Position numbers and translations under genes: made by a program. The notes beneath the pieces were generated by a model, which was given only the letters and a program-made list of their open reading frames with translations, had not been told where the DNA came from and did not search any database. Positions 1 to 6,353 of a DNA stretch of 12,486 bases are shown one piece after another. Numbering within the stretch: the stretch's first letter is position 1; the number at the start of each line of letters is the position of its first letter. The stretch comes from Zoogloeaceae bacterium (lineage in GTDB: Bacteria; Pseudomonadota; Gammaproteobacteria; Burkholderiales; Rhodocyclaceae): assembly GCA_031259605.1 (NCBI GenBank), contig JAIRLE010000014.1, forward strand, positions 1-12,486, read 5' to 3'.

Positions 1-989
1 TGATGCGTCAGGCGGGGCGCTACCTGCCTGAATACTGCGCCACGCGACAACGCGCCGGAGATTTTCTGACCCTGTGCAAATCGCCCGATCTCGCCTGCGA
101 AGTTACCTTGCAGCCGCTGGCGCGTTACGATCTGGACGCCGCCATCCTCTTCTCCGACATTCTCACCGTGCCGGACGCGATGGGGCTGGGACTGTGTTTC
201 GAGGCGGGCGACGGGCCGCGTTTCGAGCGTCCCCTGCGTGAGGAATGGGCCATCAACAATCTGACCGCGCCCGACCCTTACGACCATCTGGGTTACGTCA
301 TGGACGCCGTGCGGACCATCAGGAAGGCGCTGGATGGATCCGTGCCGCTGATCGGCTTTTCCGGCAGTCCCTACACGCTTGCCTGTTACATGATCGAGGG
401 CGGCGGCTCAAAGGACTTCGCGCACATCAAGACCATGCTCTATGCCCGTCCCGACCTGCTGCATCGCGTTCTTGCCGTTACCACAAAGGCCGTTATCGCC
501 TACCTGAACGCGCAGATCGAATGCGGCGCGCAGGCGGTGATGATTTTCGACACCTGGGGCGGCTCGCTATCGCACACGGCATATCAGGAGTTTTCGCTCG
601 CCTACATGCGGGACATCATCGTCGGCATACACAGGAACTGGGCGGGCGAGAGGATTCCCGTCATCCTGTTCACCAAGGGCGGCGGTCAGTGGCTGGAGCA
701 GATCGCCGACAGCGGCTGCGACGGCATCGGCCTGGACTGGACGACCGACATTGCCGCCGCCCGCCGCCGGGTTGGCGATCGGGTGGCGCTGCAAGGCAAT
801 CTTGACCCCGGCGTGCTGCTTTCTCCGCCAGAGGTCATCGCCGCAGAAGCCCGAAAGGTGCTGGATGCCTTCGGCCCTGGCGATACCGGCCATGTCTTCA
901 ACCTCGGTCACGGCATTTCCCGCTTTACGCCTCCGGAACACGTGACGGCCCTGGTTGAGAGCGTACACCAGTACAAGGCGCGCTCATGA
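1..989 (+). CDS. hemE: Uroporphyrinogen decarboxylase, 5' end missing
   Basis: This enzyme removes four acetate carboxyls from uroporphyrinogen III to give coproporphyrinogen III in cytosolic heme synthesis; it needs no cofactor. The visible part begins inside the signature MRQAGRYLPEY, which normally lies some 20 to 25 residues from the N-terminus, so the start codon is upstream of the window. About 328 residues remain of a usual 350 or so. Other family marks are FSDILT (near residue 50 of the visible part), GFSGSPYTLACYMIEGG (near 118), FDTWGG (near 183), GNLDPGVL (near 265) and FNLGHGI near the C-terminus. The reading frame is intact to a TGA at 987-989. It converges on rdgB, and the last six bases (TCATGA) hold the stop codons of both genes. 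Its own promoter is outside the window. Identification is secure. Confidence 0.97.
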   Translation, partial: MRQAGRYLPEYCATRQRAGDFLTLCKSPDLACEVTLQPLARYDLDAAILFSDILTVPDAMGLGLCFEAGDGPRFERPLREEWAINNLTAPDPYDHLGYVMDAVRTIRKALDGSVPLIGFSGSPYTLACYMIEGGGSKDFAHIKTMLYARPDLLHRVLAVTTKAVIAYLNAQIECGAQAVMIFDTWGGSLSHTAYQEFSLAYMRDIIVGIHRNWAGERIPVILFTKGGGQWLEQIADSGCDGIGLDWTTDIAAARRRVGDRVALQGNLDPGVLLSPPEVIAAEARKVLDAFGPGDTGHVFNLGHGISRFTPPEHVTALVESVHQYKARS

Positions 990-1577
990 CGATTTCAGTT
1001 TTTCGATGAACGCTTGCATGGCCTGACCGCGGTGTGATTTGCGGTTCTTGACTTCCGGCGGAAGTTCGGCGGAGGCAAGGCCGCTTTCCTTGTCGAGAAA
1101 GAGCGGATCGTAGCCGAAGCCGCCCGCGCCCTTGGGCGCGCGCAGGATTTCACCGCGCCATTCGCCTTCGGCGATGATTGGCCGCGGGTCGGCGGCGTAG
1201 CGCGCCAGCGTGATGACGCAGACAAAGCGGGCGTTCCGGTTCGCCTCGTTTTGCAGGGCGTCGACGAGTTTCTGGTTGTTGCGTTCGTCGCTTTTCGGTT
1301 CCCCGGCATAACGCGCGGAATGTACGCCGGGCGCGCCGAAAAGGGCGTCGACGCACAGGCCGGAATCGTCCGCCAGCGCGGGCAGGCCGGTCATCGAGGC
1401 GGCATGCCTGGCCTTGGCCAGCGCGTTTTCCACGAAAGTGCAATGCGGTTCGTCGCATTCGGCAACGCCCAACTCGCGCTGCGGCACCAGTTGAATGCCC
1501 AGCGGAGAGAGCAGGGCGCTCAGTTCTTCCAGTTTCTTGGCGTTACTGGAAGCCAACACCAGTTTTTGCAGTTTCAT
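984..1577 (-). CDS. rdgB: dITP/XTP pyrophosphatase (RdgB/Ham1 family)
   Basis: The enzyme hydrolyses non-canonical purine triphosphates (dITP, XTP, ITP) to monophosphate plus pyrophosphate and so keeps deaminated purines out of DNA and RNA. At 197 residues it has the family's usual length. Visible motifs are the phosphate-binding SSNAKKLEE at 10-18, TFVENALAKARHAA at 48-61, ADDSGL at 69-74 with the catalytic Asp pair, GAPGVHSARYAG at 81-92, GFGYDPLF in the second half, and SHRGQA near the C-terminus. The ATG at 1577 follows the fba stop by only 7 bases, so it is probably translated from the fba transcript; its ribosome binding site is weak and lies in the fba 3' end. There is no room for a terminator before hemE, whose stop codon it overlaps. 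Confidence 0.95.
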   Translation of the reverse strand: MKLQKLVLASSNAKKLEELSALLSPLGIQLVPQRELGVAECDEPHCTFVENALAKARHAASMTGLPALADDSGLCVDALFGAPGVHSARYAGEPKSDERNNQKLVDALQNEANRNARFVCVITLARYAADPRPIIAEGEWRGEILRAPKGAGGFGYDPLFLDKESGLASAELPPEVKNRKSHRGQAMQAFIEKLKSS

Positions 1578-1584
1578 GGCAGTT

Positions 1585-2628
1585 TCACTGTTTTACATAA
1601 CGTTCGGCCATTTTTTCCAGCGGAACGGGCTTGATCCGGCTGGCGCGTCCGGCGCAGCCAAACGCCTGGTAACGGGCAAGACAGATTTGTCTTGCCGCTT
1701 CGCGCGCCGGTTTCAGGTAATCGCGCGGGTCGAATTTTGACGGGTTTTCAAACAGGAAACGTCGAATTGCGGCGGTCATGGCCAAGCGGATGTCGGTGTC
1801 GATATTCACCTTCCGGACGCCATGCCGGATGCCTTCGACGATTTCTTCCACCGGCACGCCATAGGTTTCCTTCATCTCCCCGCCGAATTGCCGGATTTGC
1901 GCCAGCAATTCCTGCGGCACGGAAGAGGAGCCGTGCATGACCAGATGGGTGTTGGGCAGGCGGGCGTGGATTTCGGCGATGCGCTCGATCGCCAGGATGT
2001 CGCCGGTCGGTTTTCTGGTGAATTTATACGCGCCGTGACTGGTGCCGATGGCAATCGCCAGCGCGTCGCAATCCGTCTGGCGCACGAAATCGACGGCCTG
2101 TTCGACGTTGGTGAGCAGGTCTTCGCGCCGCATTGCGCCTTCCGCGCCGTGTCCGTCCTCCTTGTCGGCCTGCAGGGTTTCCAGCGATCCCAGAACACCC
2201 AGTTCCGCCTCCACGGAGACGCCGATGGCGTGAGAGAATTCCACCACCTTGCGGGTGACGTTCACGTTGTAATCATAGCTGGCGACGCTTTTGCCGTCGG
2301 TCAGGAGCGAACCATCCATCATTACCGACGAAAACCCGGAACGTATGGCCGCCATGCATACCGCCGGAGATTGCCCGTGATCCTGGTGCATGACGACAGG
2401 GATATGCGGATACGCTTCCAGCGCCGCCAGAATCTGATGCCGCAAAAACGCCTCGCCCGCATATTTTCTGGCGCCGGCGGAAGCCTGCATGATGACGGGC
2501 GCGTCCAGTTCGCGCGCGGCCTCCATGATGGCCCACACTTGTTCCATGTTGTTGACATTGAAAGCGGGCAGGCCATAGCCGTTTTCGGCGGCATGATCCA
2601 GCAGTTGACGCAGGGAAACGATGGGCAT
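1585..2628 (-). CDS. fba: Class II fructose-bisphosphate aldolase, Calvin-cycle subtype
   Basis: This zinc-dependent aldolase interconverts fructose 1,6-bisphosphate with dihydroxyacetone phosphate and glyceraldehyde 3-phosphate, in glycolysis, gluconeogenesis or the Calvin cycle. From the ATG at 2628 the protein has 347 residues, the normal size of the long class II subgroup that includes CbbA. Visible are the N-terminal MPIVSLRQLLDHAAENGYGLPAFN, the HQDHG motif at 81-85 (catalytic Asp83, zinc His84), further zinc ligands in GTSHGAYK (His198) and VMHGSSS (His232), NIDTDIR, and the subgroup's C-terminal DPRDYLKPAREA. The frame is open 85 codons further upstream, but that extension runs into a repeat element and lacks family resemblance. 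The chosen start has GGAG nine bases before it and matches the family N-terminus. It forms an operon with rdgB. No RuBisCO gene is in view, so autotrophy is only hinted at. Confidence 0.96.
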   Translation of the reverse strand: MPIVSLRQLLDHAAENGYGLPAFNVNNMEQVWAIMEAARELDAPVIMQASAGARKYAGEAFLRHQILAALEAYPHIPVVMHQDHGQSPAVCMAAIRSGFSSVMMDGSLLTDGKSVASYDYNVNVTRKVVEFSHAIGVSVEAELGVLGSLETLQADKEDGHGAEGAMRREDLLTNVEQAVDFVRQTDCDALAIAIGTSHGAYKFTRKPTGDILAIERIAEIHARLPNTHLVMHGSSSVPQELLAQIRQFGGEMKETYGVPVEEIVEGIRHGVRKVNIDTDIRLAMTAAIRRFLFENPSKFDPRDYLKPAREAARQICLARYQAFGCAGRASRIKPVPLEKMAERYVKQ

Positions 2629-2636
2629 GGGAGAAG

Positions 2637-2670
2637 TCTCCGATTGAAAAAAAGACGATGCGTGATTATA
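2637..2670 (-). promoter_or_regulatory. Probable fba-rdgB promoter and leader
   Basis: On the minus strand a perfect TATAAT sits at 2670-2665, about 36 bases before the fba start codon, so transcription would begin near 2658. No convincing -35 box is present at 16 to 18 bases. The short leader contains a T-run and GGAGACTTCTCC, in which the Shine-Dalgarno GGAGA is complementary to the TCTCC just before the start codon. Such a small hairpin (2-base loop) might modulate initiation, but this is inference. Confidence 0.5.
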
Positions 2671-2710
2671 CCCGCTCCCGGTCGCATGACCCGTGAGCGC
2701 GGCGGGCAGC

Positions 2711-2900
2711 GCAGGGCAATCGCATGAATGCCGCCACCGTATTTCCAGCCCGCGCCGCCGTCTGTCGCCCGCTCTCCCGCTCTCCCGCTTGGCAGGAGGG
2801 TAGTGCCATCCCGAAGGGGCGAGAGAGGGGAAAACTTGCGCTTTTTTCTCTCCTGCGCGGTGGGCGAGGGAAAAAACGAGCATTCATGCGATTGCCCTGC
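2711..2900. mobile_element. TIR element, copy A (190 bp, MITE-like)
   Basis: The 21 bases at 2711-2731 (beginning gcagggcaatcgcatgaatg) are the exact reverse complement of 2880-2900. The interior is GC-rich and repetitive, with a doubled ctctcccgct, a GGGAGAG-type hairpin region, and a long imperfect stem joining the poly-T stretch near 2845 to the poly-A stretch near 2872. It has no credible coding capacity. Its ends and part of its interior match copy B at 4860-5135, so this is a dispersed element rather than a chance palindrome. I find no exact target duplication at its edges; ggcgggc occurs on both sides (2701-2707, 2908-2914) but not flush with the ends. It occupies most of the 328-base fba/proB spacer. 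Confidence 0.7.
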
Positions 2901-2920
2901 TGTTGATGGCGGGCGGCTGT

Positions 2921-2947
2921 TTTACCCTTTGGGTTATGCGGTAGAAT
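2921..2947 (+). promoter_or_regulatory. Possible proB promoter
   Basis: TAGAAT at 2942-2947 resembles a sigma-70 -10 box. TTTACC at 2921-2926 is a weak -35 candidate with a short 15-base spacer. Transcription from this -10 would start around 2954-2957, on or within three bases of the proB ATG, giving an essentially leaderless message. Confidence 0.35.
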
Positions 2948-2956
2948 CCCTCCTTC

Positions 2957-4081
2957 ATGACAACGTTGCTTCAAACTGCCCGCCGTCTCGTCATCAAGAT
3001 TGGCTCCGCCCTGATTACCGGTAACGGCGCGGGTGTGGCCGAAGAAGCCATTGGCGGCTGGGCGCGGCAGATTGCCGGACTCGGGCGGCAGGGCAGGCAG
3101 GCGCTCATCGTCTCTTCCGGGGCGATTGCTTGCGGGATGCTGCGCCTAGGGCTTGAAAAGCGTCCGCGCACGATTCATGAACTGCAAGCCTGCGCCGCCG
3201 TGGGGCAGGTTGTCCTTGCGCAGATTTACCAGGAAGCCTTCCGTCCGCATGGCCTGCACACGGCGCAAATCCTGCTCACCCATGACGATCTCTCGGACAG
3301 GAAACGTTACTTGAATGCCCGTTCCACCCTCAACACCCTGCTGGAACAGGGGGTGGTACCCGTCATCAACGAAAACGACACCGTGGTCACCGACGAAATC
3401 AAGTTCGGCGACAACGATACCCTGGGCGCGCTGGTGGCCAACGCCGTGGAAGCTGACGCGCTCGTCATCCTTACCGACCAGAGCGGCCTTTATACCGCCG
3501 ATCCGCGCAAAAGTCAGGACGCGACCCTGATCCGGGAAGCGACGGCGGGCGACCCGAAACTGGAAGCAATGGCGGGCGGCGCGGGCAGCGTGGTGGGCAC
3601 GGGCGGCATGATCACCAAGGTGCTGGCCGCGAAACGGGCGGCGAAAAGCGGCGCGGCGACGGCGATTGCCAGCGGCCGCGAACCGGAAGTCCTCCTGCGG
3701 CTGGCGGCGGGCGAAGCCATTGGCACCTTGCTGATCTCCGGAACGGAACCCCTGGCCGCCAAGAAACAATGGCTCGCCGATCACCTGCAAACCGCCGGAG
3801 AACTGTATATCGACGCGGGCGCGGTAAAGGCGCTGGCAAACGGCAAAAGCCTGTTGCCGGTGGGCGTCATTTCGCTGATCGGCGAATTCGAGCGTGGCGC
3901 GGCTGTCGGCTGCATCGCCCCCAACGGCCGGGAAATTGCGCGCGGTCTCGTCAATTACAGCAGTTCCGAGACCCGCCGCATCCTCCGCCACGCCTCACAG
4001 GAAATCGAGGCGCTCTTGGGCTATGTGAATGAAGCCAGTTTGATCCATCGGGACAATCTGGTTTTGCTGGGGAACCTCTGA
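2957..4081 (+). CDS. proB: Glutamate 5-kinase
   Basis: The cytosolic enzyme phosphorylates glutamate to glutamyl 5-phosphate, the first step of proline synthesis, and is usually feedback-inhibited by proline. At 374 residues it has the two-domain form: an amino acid kinase domain (about 1-265) and a C-terminal PUA domain (about 280-370). Residues expected from the E. coli enzyme are visible with an offset of four: Lys14 in VIKIGSALI, Ser54 in SSGAIACG, Asp141 in NENDTVV, and Asn153 in FGDNDTLGALVANAVEADA. ILTDQSGLYTADPR follows. The ATG at 2957 gives the family's normal N-terminus. No Shine-Dalgarno sequence precedes it (the upstream bases are tccctccttc). Its stop at 4079-4081 directly abuts the rpe stop on the other strand. 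It is not linked to obgE/rpmA or proA in this window. Confidence 0.96.
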   Translation: MTTLLQTARRLVIKIGSALITGNGAGVAEEAIGGWARQIAGLGRQGRQALIVSSGAIACGMLRLGLEKRPRTIHELQACAAVGQVVLAQIYQEAFRPHGLHTAQILLTHDDLSDRKRYLNARSTLNTLLEQGVVPVINENDTVVTDEIKFGDNDTLGALVANAVEADALVILTDQSGLYTADPRKSQDATLIREATAGDPKLEAMAGGAGSVVGTGGMITKVLAAKRAAKSGAATAIASGREPEVLLRLAAGEAIGTLLISGTEPLAAKKQWLADHLQTAGELYIDAGAVKALANGKSLLPVGVISLIGEFERGAAVGCIAPNGREIARGLVNYSSSETRRILRHASQEIEALLGYVNEASLIHRDNLVLLGNL

Positions 4082-4780
4082 TTAACTTCCCGCAGCCAGC
4101 CTGGCGCGCAGGGTATTGATGATGGAATCATAGCGGCGCGGGTCGCTTTCCCGGCCAGCGCCGAACACGGCGGAACCGACCACGAAGGCGTCCGCTCCAG
4201 CGTTGGCGATTTGCGCGATGTTTTCCGGCTTTATGCCGCCATCGACTTCCAGGCGGATGCGGCGGTCGCTCTTTTGCGCGTAGACATCCAGTTTTATCCG
4301 CGCCGCCCGCAGTTTTTCCAGCGTCGCGGGAATGAAGGTTTGTCCGCCGAAGCCGGGATTGACGCTCATCAGCAGCACCAGATCGAGCCTGTCCATGACG
4401 TGATCCATGTAGGCCAGCGGCGTGGCCGGATTGAACGCCAGGCCGGCCTGGCAGCCCTGTTCGCGGATGAGATCCAGGGTGCGGTCGACATGCCGGGAAG
4501 CCTCTGGATGGAAAGTGATGAGGTTCGCGCCCGCCCTGGCGAATTCCGGTATCAGGCGATCCACGGGTTCGACCATCAGGTGCGCGTCTATCGGCGCGTT
4601 CGTGCGCGGACGCAGGGCGGCGCAGACCAGCGGTCCCATGGTCAGGTTGGGGACGTAATGGTTGTCCATCACGTCAAAATGTACCCAGTCGGCTCCGGCG
4701 GCGATGACGTTTTCCACTTCTTCGCCCAAGCGGGAAAAATCGGCGGAAAGAATGCTGGGCGCAAGGATGAAATCGGGCAT
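4082..4780 (-). CDS. rpe: Ribulose-phosphate 3-epimerase
   Basis: The enzyme interconverts ribulose 5-phosphate and xylulose 5-phosphate in the pentose phosphate pathway and the Calvin cycle. It is a 232-residue TIM barrel with the expected metal ligands His34 and Asp36 (VHFDVMD), His67 (DAHLMV) and Asp180 (LEVDGG); Asp36 and Asp180 are also the acid-base pair. NPGFGGQTFIP at 141-151 is the flexible phosphate loop, and the N-terminal LAPSILSADF is diagnostic. No good ribosome binding site precedes the ATG. A TAGAAT at 4819-4814 is a possible -10, with no clear -35. It stands alone here, without the gph and trpE genes that often follow rpe in related bacteria. The TAA at 4084-4082 touches the proB stop. 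Confidence 0.96.
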   Translation of the reverse strand: MPDFILAPSILSADFSRLGEEVENVIAAGADWVHFDVMDNHYVPNLTMGPLVCAALRPRTNAPIDAHLMVEPVDRLIPEFARAGANLITFHPEASRHVDRTLDLIREQGCQAGLAFNPATPLAYMDHVMDRLDLVLLMSVNPGFGGQTFIPATLEKLRAARIKLDVYAQKSDRRIRLEVDGGIKPENIAQIANAGADAFVVGSAVFGAGRESDPRRYDSIINTLRARLAAGS

Positions 4781-4859
4781 GGGATTTTATGACCGTGAAA
4801 GCAGAAGCGGCGAATTCTACATGGGTTTTTGCGGGAAACCCAAGCAATCCGGACTCTGC

Positions 4860-5135
4860 CCAGGGCAATCTCACGAATGCCGCTATCGTATTTTCGGTTC
4901 GCGCCGTACCTGCCTTCCTCTCTCCCGCCTGGCGGGAGAGGGGAAAATGGGCATTCATCGTAAAACCAACTCCGGTTTGAAACCCTGCCCGTAAGAAAGG
5001 CGCGAAGGTTGATATCCCGGCATGAAGGCCGGGGTTTCGACCGTAGCCATTCTCGAGGGGGGAGAAACCCCTTCCCAATGGAGTCAGACCGACAGCCCTG
5101 AAGGGCTGTCGCCAATTTTTGCGCGATTGCCTTGG
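4860..5135. mobile_element. TIR element, copy B, with 8-bp target duplication and nested insert
   Basis: The element is bounded by inverted ends ccagggcaatc (4860-4870) and gattgccttgg (5125-5135), which pair with one mismatch. The flanks carry an exact 8-base direct repeat GACTCTGC (4852-4859 and 5136-5143), as expected of transposition. Bases 4861-4908 align well with the left end of copy A. If the nested insert 4959-5122 is removed, the right end reads cattcat-gcgattgcc as in copy A, and the inverted repeat lengthens to about 22 bases with three mismatches. The core element is then about 112 bases. It also contains a strong hairpin, ctctcccgcc/ggcgggagag, at 4920-4940. It has no transposase and lies in the rpe/dsbB divergent spacer, flush against the presumed dsbB -10 box. 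The transposase family that mobilised it cannot be told from these data. Confidence 0.7.
4959..5122. mobile_element. Nested 164-bp insert, IS200/IS605-like, no transposase
   Basis: This segment interrupts the right inverted repeat of copy B immediately 3' of TTCAT (4954-4958) with no target duplication; copy A shows the uninterrupted sequence. Hairpins lie near both ends: aaacc/ggttt (4963-4967 with 4974-4978) on the left and cgacagccc/gggctgtcg (5090-5098 with 5103-5111) on the right. A central cccggc/gccggg hairpin (5016-5021 with 5028-5033) looks like the hairpins at the ends of IS200/IS605 elements and their omega RNAs. Insertion 3' of a fixed short target, subterminal hairpins and lack of duplication are properties of that family. 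Its first bases recur at 12465-12486. The right boundary is uncertain by two bases. The family assignment is inference, because no tnpA or tnpB is present. Confidence 0.5.
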
Positions 5136-5140
5136 GACTC

Positions 5141-5149
5141 TGCTACCAT
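5141..5149 (+). promoter_or_regulatory. Possible dsbB extended -10 promoter
   Basis: TGCTACCAT is an extended -10 (TGn plus TACCAT) that would start transcription near 5156, about 24 bases before the chosen dsbB ATG. Its TGC is the last part of the right target duplication of copy B, so any original -35 region was displaced by about 284 bases. TTGCGC at 5119-5124 is a poor substitute -35 with a 19-base spacer. Confidence 0.35.
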
Positions 5150-5179
5150 ACGCGGCGTGTCTTTTCCTTCTGGTTTGCC

Positions 5180-5770
5180 ATGAAGTTCAATTCCCTGCGC
5201 AAATTTCCGCGCTGGTTCCTTGCCATGACGCCGCGTCAGGCGTTCCTGCTGGTCGGCGTGGCGGCATGGTCGTTGTCATGTTTCAGTTGGCTGCTTCAGG
5301 AATGGGAACATTTGAGTCCCTGTCCGCTGTGCATTTTCCAACGTTTGCTGTTCATGCTGCTGGGTGTGTTGTCGCTGGTTTTTGCCCTGCCGCCATTTTC
5401 GGTGGAAACCTGGGAAGGGCGGCGTAATCATCGCGTCATGGGGGCGCTGCTGGTGACGCTCTGCCTGGGAGGAATGGGCGTTGCGCTCTATCAAACCCTG
5501 ATGCAGTCCATGCCCGGACTGGTTGCGGAATGCAGTTTCGAGGATCCGGGTTTGATCGAGCGGCTTGTGGAGGCATTGGGCATGTACTGGCTGGATAATG
5601 GGCCGGTGTTGCCGGAATTCTTCCTGGCCATGGGTTTGTGCAGCAGCAAGGAATGGACGCTGTTCGGCCTGTCGCCGGCCAACTGGTCTGCCGTTTCCTT
5701 TTTCGGCTTCGGCCTCTTTCTGGCCTGGGCCACGCGCCTGTTGCCGCGCCGCGAGGCAGTGACGGATTGA
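5180..5770 (+). CDS. dsbB: Disulfide bond formation protein B
   Basis: DsbB sits in the inner membrane, reoxidises the periplasmic thiol oxidase DsbA and passes the electrons to quinones. From the ATG at 5180 the protein has 196 residues. Four hydrophobic segments are visible at about 21-40, 56-72, 86-105 and 168-188. The first periplasmic loop carries SPCPLCIFQR with the Cys48/Cys51 pair and the conserved Arg55. The second loop carries the other pair, Cys118 (AECSF) and Cys154 (GLCSSKEW). The start is uncertain: no strong ribosome binding site is seen, an ATG at 5225 would give 181 residues (nearer E. coli), and a TTG at 5132 would begin inside the repeat element and is unlikely. No dsbA is nearby. 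It ends before a strong terminator shared with rpmG. Confidence 0.93.
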   Translation: MKFNSLRKFPRWFLAMTPRQAFLLVGVAAWSLSCFSWLLQEWEHLSPCPLCIFQRLLFMLLGVLSLVFALPPFSVETWEGRRNHRVMGALLVTLCLGGMGVALYQTLMQSMPGLVAECSFEDPGLIERLVEALGMYWLDNGPVLPEFFLAMGLCSSKEWTLFGLSPANWSAVSFFGFGLFLAWATRLLPRREAVTD

Positions 5771-5806
5771 CGCTTGCGGACGGCTGCCCTTGCCGTTTTG
5801 TCCAAC

Positions 5807-5840
5807 AAAAAACCGGCGCTTGGGAAAGCGCCGGTTTTTT
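5807..5840. terminator. Bidirectional rho-independent terminator
   Basis: A perfect 15-base-pair stem (5807-5821 with 5826-5840) encloses the loop GGGA. The GC part is ccggcgctt/aagcgccgg, flanked by six A on the left and six T on the right, so it can terminate dsbB rightward and rpmB-rpmG leftward. It is the only textbook intrinsic terminator in the window. Confidence 0.93.
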
Positions 5841-5862
5841 GCGCAAGGGGGGGACGAAGGGC

Positions 5863-6030
5863 TTATTTCAGCTTGATTTCCTTGTACAGCACGTGTTTTC
5901 TCGCTTTTGGGTCATACTTCAAGAACTCCAGTTTTTCGGGAGTGGTGCGCTTGTTCTTGGAGGTTGTATAGAAGTGTCCAGTTCCCGCTGAAGATTCCAG
6001 CTTGATTTTTTCGCGTCCGCCTTTGGCCAT
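5863..6030 (-). CDS. rpmG: 50S ribosomal protein L33
   Basis: This is a 55-residue small basic protein of the large subunit near the E site. It starts MAKGGREKIKLESSAGTGHF, continues with YTTSKNKRTTPEKLEF, and ends with YDPKARKHVLYKEIKLK. It matches the E. coli-type L33 in length and lacks the CxxC pairs of zinc-binding L33 forms, so zinc independence is expected. The ATG at 6030 is preceded by AAAGGA at good spacing. It follows rpmB with 17 bases between, in the usual rpmB-rpmG order, and ends about 22 bases before the shared terminator. In E. coli mutM follows; here dsbB lies opposite instead. Confidence 0.97.
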   Translation of the reverse strand: MAKGGREKIKLESSAGTGHFYTTSKNKRTTPEKLEFLKYDPKARKHVLYKEIKLK

Positions 6031-6047
6031 GTTCGTTATCCTTTGCG

Positions 6048-6281
6048 TTAGAGTTCGCCGCGGCTGCGCAGGTCGGAGAGCACGTCATCGATGCCTTTCT
6101 TGTCGATGAGGCGCAGACCGGCGCTGGAAACGCGCAGGCGCACGAAACGGTTTTCAGTTTCAACCCAGAAACGGCGGTACTGCAAATTCGGCAGGAAACG
6201 ACGTTTGGTCTTGTTGTTGGCGTGGGAAACCTTGTTCCCTACCATTGGGGCCTTGCCCGTCACTTGGCAGACTCGCGCCAT
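6048..6281 (-). CDS. rpmB: 50S ribosomal protein L28
   Basis: This is a 77-residue basic protein of the large ribosomal subunit. MARVCQVTGKAPMVGNKVSHANNKTKRRFLPNLQ is the highly conserved N-terminal half, and RFWVETENRFVRLRVSSAGLRLIDKKGID is the C-terminal half. The length is normal. The ATG at 6281 is preceded by TGGAG, nine bases away. It is first in the rpmB-rpmG operon and divergent from coaBC, as in E. coli, although radC, which stands beside these genes there, is absent from this spacer. Confidence 0.98.
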   Translation of the reverse strand: MARVCQVTGKAPMVGNKVSHANNKTKRRFLPNLQYRRFWVETENRFVRLRVSSAGLRLIDKKGIDDVLSDLRSRGEL

Positions 6282-6323
6282 GATTGTTGCTCCAGATGAA
6301 AGTACGGTTCGGAAAAGCCGAGC

Positions 6324-6353
6324 ATTTTATCCTCACATGCCTTTCTCCCGCAA
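6324..6353 (-). promoter_or_regulatory. Probable rpmB-rpmG promoter
   Basis: On the minus strand TTGCGG (6353-6348) and TAAAAT (6329-6324) are separated by 18 bases, a fair sigma-70 pair. Transcription would start near 6317, leaving a leader of about 35 bases before the rpmB ATG. It lies in the 185-base divergent spacer with coaBC. Confidence 0.45.

Noticed and set aside
2629..2883. N-terminal extension of fba by 85 residues (open frame to 2883)
   Set aside because: The extension runs through repeat element A, upstream of a perfect -10 box, and looks nothing like aldolase. The MPIVSLRQLL start has a good ribosome binding site.
4669..5115. Open frames of 134-148 codons on the minus strand across the rpe/dsbB spacer
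   Set aside because: They are composed of the two nested repeat elements and the rpe 5' end in another frame. Composition is unlike protein, and similar frames arise in copy A from the repeat itself.
5090..5120. Hairpin gacagccc/gggctgtc followed by ccaattttt as an intrinsic terminator
   Set aside because: No gene ends upstream on the plus strand. It is better explained as the right-end hairpin of the nested insert, though it could still terminate read-through.
5132..5179. TTG start giving a 212-residue DsbB
   Set aside because: It begins inside the inverted repeat, upstream of the likely -10 box, and adds residues not expected for DsbB.
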